A stretch of DNA of 48,241 bases from Pseudomonadota bacterium. Lineage in GTDB: Bacteria > Bdellovibrionota_B > Oligoflexia > Oligoflexales > CAIYRB01. The notes below the pieces were generated by a model. The model was not told where the DNA came from, made no database searches, and saw only the letters and a list, made by a program, of their open reading frames with translations. The position numbers were made by a program, and so were the translations under genes. The stretch lies in contig JAPLFY010000035.1 of assembly GCA_026390435.1 (NCBI GenBank), positions 1 through 48,241 on the forward strand, read 5' to 3'. Shown here one piece after another: positions 42,393 through 48,241 of the stretch. The first letter of the stretch is position 1. Every line of letters begins with the position of its first letter.

Positions 42393-42475
42393 GGTCTCAT
42401 TCCTTTGGTCCAAGTTGGCTTGACGGTCACGAATCTACCGGATTGGCCGAGCCAGGGCAAGACAGCGAGGAGGGC

Positions 42476-42504
42476 TTGAGACTTGCGGCCAGACCGTCTA
42501 CAAC
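42476..42504 (+). promoter_or_regulatory. Sigma-70-type promoter for eno
   Basis: TTGAGA (42476-42481) and TACAAC (42499-42504) are 17 bases apart, with 5 of 6 and 4 of 6 matches to the consensus. The enolase ATG is 70 bases further on, behind AGAGG. Confidence 0.4.
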
Positions 42505-42552
42505 TATAGCGCCGCCACACACAGACGGGGGCCACTGGCTAGAGTCCTGTAA

Positions 42553-43839
<1,287 letters not shown>

Positions 43840-43846
43840 TCCCGCT

Positions 43847-44956
43847 GTGGCGCGTAACTCTATCGCTCCAATATTATGGATGCTGGCACTAGGCCCTATG
43901 CTTGTTGCCAGCGATTGCGGGCAAAATCACTCAAATTTAGTAGACTCAGTGGCGGCAGAGCAAACTGCCGCCACTTTCGAGCTTGATGTCTCCCGTAGCC
44001 AAAGTGATCTCGCTGAGCTGACGAGACACCCACATCCACTAGGCTCAATCCGCCAGCGCGAGGTAGCTAGTTGGCTCGTGTCTAGACTGACTAGCGAGGG
44101 CATTCGCGCAGTCCAGGAAAATTTTAATGTTGTGACGCCAAATCCAGCAAATCGGCGCACAAGCGAGAAAACCTCCCTTACCGTCAATCTGCTCGGACAC
44201 AACATATATGCCACGGATGTCGGAAGACCTAATCCGCCTTGCGTCGTCGCTCTAGCATCACACTACGATTCAAAAGACATTGCCGGAGTAAAATATCTTG
44301 GCGCGAACGATAGCGGATCGTCGACCGCAGTCCTTTTACAACTCCTCACTCACATTAAGAAGCATAACGCTTACCATCAAATGAGTTGTGGCTTTGTGGG
44401 TTGGTTTTTTGACGGAGAAGAGTCCGTGCTGGCAAACTGGACTGACGGTGAACTATCCCACCCGTCAAAAATGATCGACCATACCTACGGTAGTCGAATG
44501 CTCGCGTCCAAGCTTATGCCATGCATATTCAGCGGCAAGCCGTCACGTTGCCTGCCAGCCGAAAATGGTCTAAATACAGGGCCAGCTGTCGCTGCTGTCA
44601 TCCTCCTGGACATGATCGGCTCACCCGGCCTTAAACTATCCCGCGACCTCCAGTCATCACCAGAGTTACAAAGAATCGCGCAGAGAGGAGCTGCGCTATT
44701 AGGACTTCCCGAAATTTTTACGGAACAAGCTACTAGCATCGAAGATGACCACAGGCCGTTCCGTGCCCTAGGTATTCCAGCCATAGACCTAATCGACTTT
44801 CAGCACCTTCAACACTGGCACCAGCCTAGCGATGACGTGGGGACACTTTCACCAGTCAGCCTAAATATTGCTGGATACCTAGCCCTTTACGTTGCCTCTA
44901 GCCTTGCCAATCCAGCCAACCCAAAGCCTCCCGCCAAGAAAATCAATCACCAATAA
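43847..44956 (+). CDS. M28 metallopeptidase, glutaminyl-peptide cyclotransferase-like
   Basis: Secreted zinc hydrolase. Metal ligands are His and Asp in SHYDSK and ANDSGSS, Glu in FFDGEES, and the late His in HWHQPSDD. WFFDGEESVLANWTDGE followed by YGSRMLASKL, and DHRPFRALGIPAIDL, resemble animal-type glutaminyl cyclase, which forms N-terminal pyroglutamate, more than bacterial aminopeptidases. The N-terminus is a hydrophobic signal (ILWMLALGPMLVAS). I choose the GTG at 43847, eight bases after the eno stop; an ATG at 43877 would remove most of the signal. An aminopeptidase remains possible. Confidence 0.8.
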   Translation: MARNSIAPILWMLALGPMLVASDCGQNHSNLVDSVAAEQTAATFELDVSRSQSDLAELTRHPHPLGSIRQREVASWLVSRLTSEGIRAVQENFNVVTPNPANRRTSEKTSLTVNLLGHNIYATDVGRPNPPCVVALASHYDSKDIAGVKYLGANDSGSSTAVLLQLLTHIKKHNAYHQMSCGFVGWFFDGEESVLANWTDGELSHPSKMIDHTYGSRMLASKLMPCIFSGKPSRCLPAENGLNTGPAVAAVILLDMIGSPGLKLSRDLQSSPELQRIAQRGAALLGLPEIFTEQATSIEDDHRPFRALGIPAIDLIDFQHLQHWHQPSDDVGTLSPVSLNIAGYLALYVASSLANPANPKPPAKKINHQ

Positions 44957-45046
44957 TATCAATATATTATCAAAACCCTTTAAAGTTTTTCCCACCCCCA
45001 CCGAAAAGTCAGCAGAAGAAAGATATTGCGTTTAGGAGTCATAGTC

Positions 45047-45556
45047 ATGCTGACTAGCACGGTGGATTTCGGAAATCTAACTATCGATATCCAACAAACT
45101 GCAAATGAAGTCGTCTATAAATTCGTCGGCGAAGTCGATGAACACTTCCGGCAAAAAGACGTGCCTAGAGTAAAGAAGGCAAATATCACCTTTGTCCTGG
45201 AAGACATTGCCACATTCAACTCCTGTGGTATCCGGGAATGGATATACCTGGTCCGCGATATCAGTGAGCTAGGGGCCTTGAAGTTTACCAAATGCTCTGT
45301 GGCAATGATCGATCAAATTAATATGGTCCCGGACTCTATCGGCAAAGGTACTGTTGATTCATTTTTCGCTCCCTACTACTGCAACTGTGGTGGCGAAGTA
45401 AATCGACTAATCAATGTCGGTGATTGCCTACCCCTCTTACTCAGGAAAAATGCTCCTGAGTTTAAATGCGAAGAATGCGGCAACAAACTCGAGTTTGATG
45501 CTTTAGAAGAAAGTTACTTTCTGTTTGCTGAAGCGGCACTACCTGAAGCCTCCTAG
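45047..45556 (+). CDS. STAS-like protein with C-terminal zinc ribbon
   Basis: Residues ~1-100 look like a STAS fold: paired strands, then VLEDIATFNSCGIREW, where Ser59 sits in the place of the phosphorylated Ser of anti-sigma antagonists. Residues 112-144 form a four-Cys zinc ribbon (CNC and CEEC, Cys112, 114, 141, 144). I start at the ATG at 45047 (169 residues), ten bases after TAGGAG. It leads the run with the CheA-like and CheW genes. A role as a switch or adaptor for that assembly is inference; I know no named family with this exact pairing. Confidence 0.7.
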   Translation: MLTSTVDFGNLTIDIQQTANEVVYKFVGEVDEHFRQKDVPRVKKANITFVLEDIATFNSCGIREWIYLVRDISELGALKFTKCSVAMIDQINMVPDSIGKGTVDSFFAPYYCNCGGEVNRLINVGDCLPLLLRKNAPEFKCEECGNKLEFDALEESYFLFAEAALPEAS

Positions 45557-45608
45557 GTCGGCCTAAGGGGCTCACCTTACTTACCACTATGAAATAGGAT
45601 GGTGATCA

Positions 45609-47018
45609 ATGGGCATGGATGCTCTGACGGCTTCAGCATTTACTGCTTTAGCCCGAACACAACTCCCTGATCTGCACAGAAAGTTAGCTGCCTTAGCTAA
45701 GCTACCAGTAAGCAAACGGGAAGCCGACTCGGAACTCGCACAAGCCGTCAGCGCTGTTCAGGCCTCCTTTTTTCGACTCAATGAATGGATCAACGGCCAA
45801 TGCGTTGGCACCACACCAGATCACCTGATCCAAAACGAGATCAAGCTCGATCATTCCCAAGCGGAGCTCACAAAGAGTGCGGAAGATGAATATGAGTCGA
45901 AGGCAGCCACCAATAAAGCCCATTTAGACTCCCTCAGCACTCTGGCCGCTGAGCTCGTCTTCGACCGAACAAGGTTTACCAGTATCGAGGAGGATATTCG
46001 CTCCATACTTCCCCGCAACATCGCAAATACTTTGACAGAAGCCATTCAACAACTTGACCAACACACAAAACAAATGCGTGACACTGTCATGAAAATAAGA
46101 ATGGTGCCACTCCGCCATGCATTCAGCAGATTACCCACATTGGTTCGGGAATTAGGCGCCCAGCTGGGCAAAGACATTGAGATTCAATTCATCGGAGAAA
46201 GTACTGCGCTCGACAAAACTATGGTCGAACAAATTGAAGACCCACTCGTCCGACTGATCCAGAATTCCTGTAGGCAGGGAATTGAGACTCCTGACACGAG
46301 ACATAAGGTAGGCAAACCTTCACCAGGGCTAATAAAAATATCCGCGCGACAAGAGGGCAATTATATACTTATCGTCATCAACGATGATGGACAGCCGCAC
46401 CGCGATGTTGACATGGATATCGTCCAAAGCCAAATATCCAAACTCCAAGGCACTTTGGAGTTAGATTCAACGCAGGCACAGGGCACCACCGTCACCATCA
46501 AGCTTCCGTTAACTCTAGCAATGGCTCAAAGCCTACTTGTGGAATCTGCGGGTGAGCTCTTCGCCATTCCGATGGGTTCAGTCATCGAGTCAAAGCGTAT
46601 CAATCCCGAAGAAATCCAAGTCAACGGCAACACAAGTTTCATCCAACAATACGATTGCAAGATACCAGTGATTTATCTTCATGAAGCTTTCAAACTGGAT
46701 TCTAAAAATGAAATTTCCTGGTACTCAAAAAATCAATACCAAAGGAACCAAACTCGATTACAGGACAAGCGCTTAGCACGCCGTGAGGACCGCCTGTATG
46801 TCGTAATTATTGGTTCAGGCGAGCAAAGATTCGGGCTTGTCGTCGACCAGGTTTTATACCAACAAGAGATCGCAATTAAATCACTTGGCCCTATACTACA
46901 CACGCTACCCTACATCGCTGGCGGATTTATTTCTGGCAATGGCGAGGTCGTATTAGTACTCGACCTCGAACAGATTGAATCACGATTTATATCAACCGTA
47001 AGGAGAAGGGCCGCATGA
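45609..47018 (+). CDS. CheA-like protein with degenerate kinase core
   Basis: The order of a chemotaxis kinase is kept but its chemistry is not. Residues ~8-60 resemble a P1 domain whose phosphorylated His position is Phe (VQASFFRLNEW). Residues 104-165 are the P3 dimerisation helices, with VMKIRMVPL. In the ATPase domain the N-box keeps Asn219 (RLIQNSCRQGIE), but after DDG (259-261) the chain jumps to VDMDIV, losing the F-box, the GRGVG loop and the ATP lid, about 45-50 residues. GTTVTIKLPLTLA and the CheW-like P5 domain (to ~465) are well kept. It overlaps cheW by four bases. A structural or adaptor role is more likely than kinase activity. Confidence 0.82.
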   Translation: MGMDALTASAFTALARTQLPDLHRKLAALAKLPVSKREADSELAQAVSAVQASFFRLNEWINGQCVGTTPDHLIQNEIKLDHSQAELTKSAEDEYESKAATNKAHLDSLSTLAAELVFDRTRFTSIEEDIRSILPRNIANTLTEAIQQLDQHTKQMRDTVMKIRMVPLRHAFSRLPTLVRELGAQLGKDIEIQFIGESTALDKTMVEQIEDPLVRLIQNSCRQGIETPDTRHKVGKPSPGLIKISARQEGNYILIVINDDGQPHRDVDMDIVQSQISKLQGTLELDSTQAQGTTVTIKLPLTLAMAQSLLVESAGELFAIPMGSVIESKRINPEEIQVNGNTSFIQQYDCKIPVIYLHEAFKLDSKNEISWYSKNQYQRNQTRLQDKRLARREDRLYVVIIGSGEQRFGLVVDQVLYQQEIAIKSLGPILHTLPYIAGGFISGNGEVVLVLDLEQIESRFISTVRRRAA

Positions 47019-47572
47019 ATCTCGACCTTAGCAGCAGCAGCGATTCGTTCGACTCCGACAAGGCCCAAAGCGAGCAGCAAAAACCAGTCTCTAATAAAGC
47101 TCATAAAGCGGTGCCCGAAGTCGAGAACGATAAGTTTTTTAGCTTCTTTATTAATGACGCTGAATACTTATTACCAGTTGCAAAGGTCGAGGAAGTTACT
47201 ATTTTGCCATCAATTTCTTTCTTGCCTAATGCAAACAGATACTTAGACGGTGCATTTCATCTACGCGGAAGTATACTGCCGGCAATCAACATGAGGAAAA
47301 TTTCCGGATCACCAAGAGGAGAGCCTTCGCCTGAAAGCCGCCTCATTGTGGTCCGTGAGGCTGGACTCGATTTCGGGTTAATAGTAGATAGGATTAATCA
47401 TGTGATCACTCTATCTGCGGACCATATAGAGTGCCAAACCCAATCCAGCTACCCTAACAGCGGGAATTTTTGCAGCCAAAACTTCAAAAACGGCAACCGA
47501 TTTATAGGCATTGTAGAGCTCAGCAAATTATTAACGCTGATAACCGGCGAAACTAATCTCGACCTTTCATAA
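47015..47572 (+). CDS. cheW: CheW-type coupling protein
   Basis: Adaptor that links chemoreceptors to CheA. After a ~40-residue Ser/Lys-rich leader the CheW double barrel begins at FFSFFINDAEYLLPVAKVEEV. The conserved LRGSILPAINMR holds the Arg needed for receptor binding, and LIVVREAGLDFGLIVDRI follows as expected. Its ATG lies inside the end of the CheA-like gene (ATGA overlap), so the two are translated together. The leader is longer than in ordinary CheW. Confidence 0.92.
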   Translation: MNLDLSSSSDSFDSDKAQSEQQKPVSNKAHKAVPEVENDKFFSFFINDAEYLLPVAKVEEVTILPSISFLPNANRYLDGAFHLRGSILPAINMRKISGSPRGEPSPESRLIVVREAGLDFGLIVDRINHVITLSADHIECQTQSSYPNSGNFCSQNFKNGNRFIGIVELSKLLTLITGETNLDLS

Positions 47573-47601
47573 AGGCAGGTGACCTGGTAGCCCCTGAGGA
47601 C

Positions 47602-47630
47602 TTTATTCTACAACTAAATCATGCCATAAT
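47602..47630 (+). promoter_or_regulatory. Possible sigma-70 promoter for the ParA gene
   Basis: CATAAT (47625-47630) matches the -10 consensus at 5 of 6 positions. The -35 at the right distance, TTTATT, is poor. The gap from cheW to the ParA start is 96 bp, so the gene may have its own promoter as well as read-through. Confidence 0.25.
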
Positions 47631-47668
47631 CCCCCAAATCAAAGTCTTGTTTTGGGAGGAGCACTATT

Positions 47669-48241
47669 TTGAAGCGATCGATCTTCAATCAAAAGGGCGG
47701 CGTCGGCAAAACTTCTATCACCTGTAACCTTGCCGCTGCCTTTGCCAAGGCTGGTCGGAAAGTCTTAGTCGTAGACTTAGATTCTCAGTCAAATAGCACC
47801 CAGTACCTACTGGGACCATTAGCTAAAGAAGTGACGAGCACAATTGCAGACTTTTTTGAATCAACACTCAGCTTCAAACTCTTTGGAGATTCATTAAAGC
47901 AAGCCCTCTATAAAACAAGCTTCGATAACCTCTGGTTAATCCCAGCCGAGCGCGGACTCTCTGAGCTGCAACAAAAGCTCGAAGGTCGATATAAGATCTT
48001 TAAATTAAGGGACGCAATTGACGATCTAGTCAAAGATCTAGGATTCGACGACGTGTTTTTTGACACACCGCCGGCGTTGAATTTCTATAGCATGAGCGCC
48101 CTGATGGCCTCTGACCGAGTGCTCATCCCCTTCGACTGCGACGCGTTTAGCGGAGAGGCTTTACTTCAAGTGATGGAAGTCATCGAAGAAGTGGCCTCAG
48201 ATCACCAACCGGATTTATACGCTGAAGGCGTGATTATAAAC
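47669..48241 (+). CDS. ParA/MinD-family ATPase, cut by the window end
   Basis: The deviant Walker A motif QKGGVGKTS opens the protein, followed by VLVVDLDSQSNST and the VFFDTPPALN Walker B region, as in ParA/Soj proteins that position DNA or protein clusters. The start is a TTG at 47669, eight bases after GGGAGGA; 191 codons are visible and the frame is open at the right edge. Downstream of chemosensory genes it may be a ParC-like partner that places the CheA-like/CheW assembly at the pole, rather than a chromosome partition ATPase. No parB is visible yet. Confidence 0.88.
   Translation, partial: MKRSIFNQKGGVGKTSITCNLAAAFAKAGRKVLVVDLDSQSNSTQYLLGPLAKEVTSTIADFFESTLSFKLFGDSLKQALYKTSFDNLWLIPAERGLSELQQKLEGRYKIFKLRDAIDDLVKDLGFDDVFFDTPPALNFYSMSALMASDRVLIPFDCDAFSGEALLQVMEVIEEVASDHQPDLYAEGVIIN

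Overview
The window is gene-dense chromosome of a Gram-negative bacterium. It carries predicted outer-membrane barrels, lipoproteins, a prepilin peptidase and ornithine-lipid-type acyltransferases. I see no phage, insertion sequence, CRISPR array, rRNA or tRNA. Apart from a short degenerate gene remnant at about 3205-3285, no gap without a gene is longer than about 255 bases. The gene mix is unusual: two enzymes resemble forms I know mainly from Bacteroidetes (a fused alpha/beta 2-oxoacid dehydrogenase E1 and a ~590-residue aromatic amino acid hydroxylase), the 6-pyruvoyl-tetrahydropterin synthase is of the eukaryotic kind, and there are sigma-54, c-di-GMP and chemosensory genes. This would fit a Bdellovibrionota/Oligoflexia or related former deltaproteobacterium, but that placement is inference.

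Layout. 1-4,775: a SWIM/SNF2 helicase, a decayed fragment of a second SNF2 tail, and murA with Asp in place of the fosfomycin-target Cys. 4,776-10,140: gltX, a divergent QueD/PTPS-family gene, pabA, a secreted barrel-like protein and an M14 carboxypeptidase. 10,143-16,405, all on the minus strand: an olsB/olsA-like acyltransferase pair, a sigma-like protein with a C-terminal membrane anchor behind a DUF4105 gene, a hotdog thioesterase, a GGDEF diguanylate cyclase and a prepilin peptidase. 16,546-25,336: mutS2 without its Smr domain, fused E1, an HTH-receiver-PilZ regulator, a stand-alone (p)ppGpp-hydrolase-like HD protein and ppk1.

25,350-29,710 (minus) is a four-gene export operon of three unrecognised envelope proteins, two of them paralogous, plus a FadL-like barrel. 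29,866-31,508 holds mazG-like and pabB genes. 31,627-35,118 has two beta-oxidation enzymes, a Lys/Ala-tailed histone H1/phasin-like protein and mutY. 35,144-37,242 is a small AraC-type regulator behind a well-matched sigma-54 promoter and a Shine-Dalgarno hairpin, followed by a sigma-54 activator. 37,232-40,829 is a pterin block: folB facing an operon of aromatic amino acid hydroxylase, 6-pyruvoyl-tetrahydropterin synthase and SDR, which looks like tetrahydrobiopterin synthesis and use. 40,869-44,956: pepA, eno and an M28 glutaminyl-cyclase-like protein.

45,047 to the right edge is the most novel part: a STAS-like protein with a zinc ribbon, a CheA homologue that has lost the phosphorylatable histidine and about 45-50 residues of its ATP-binding core, a CheW overlapping it by 4 nt, and a ParA ATPase cut by the window end. 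It looks like a chemosensory-type assembly without kinase activity.
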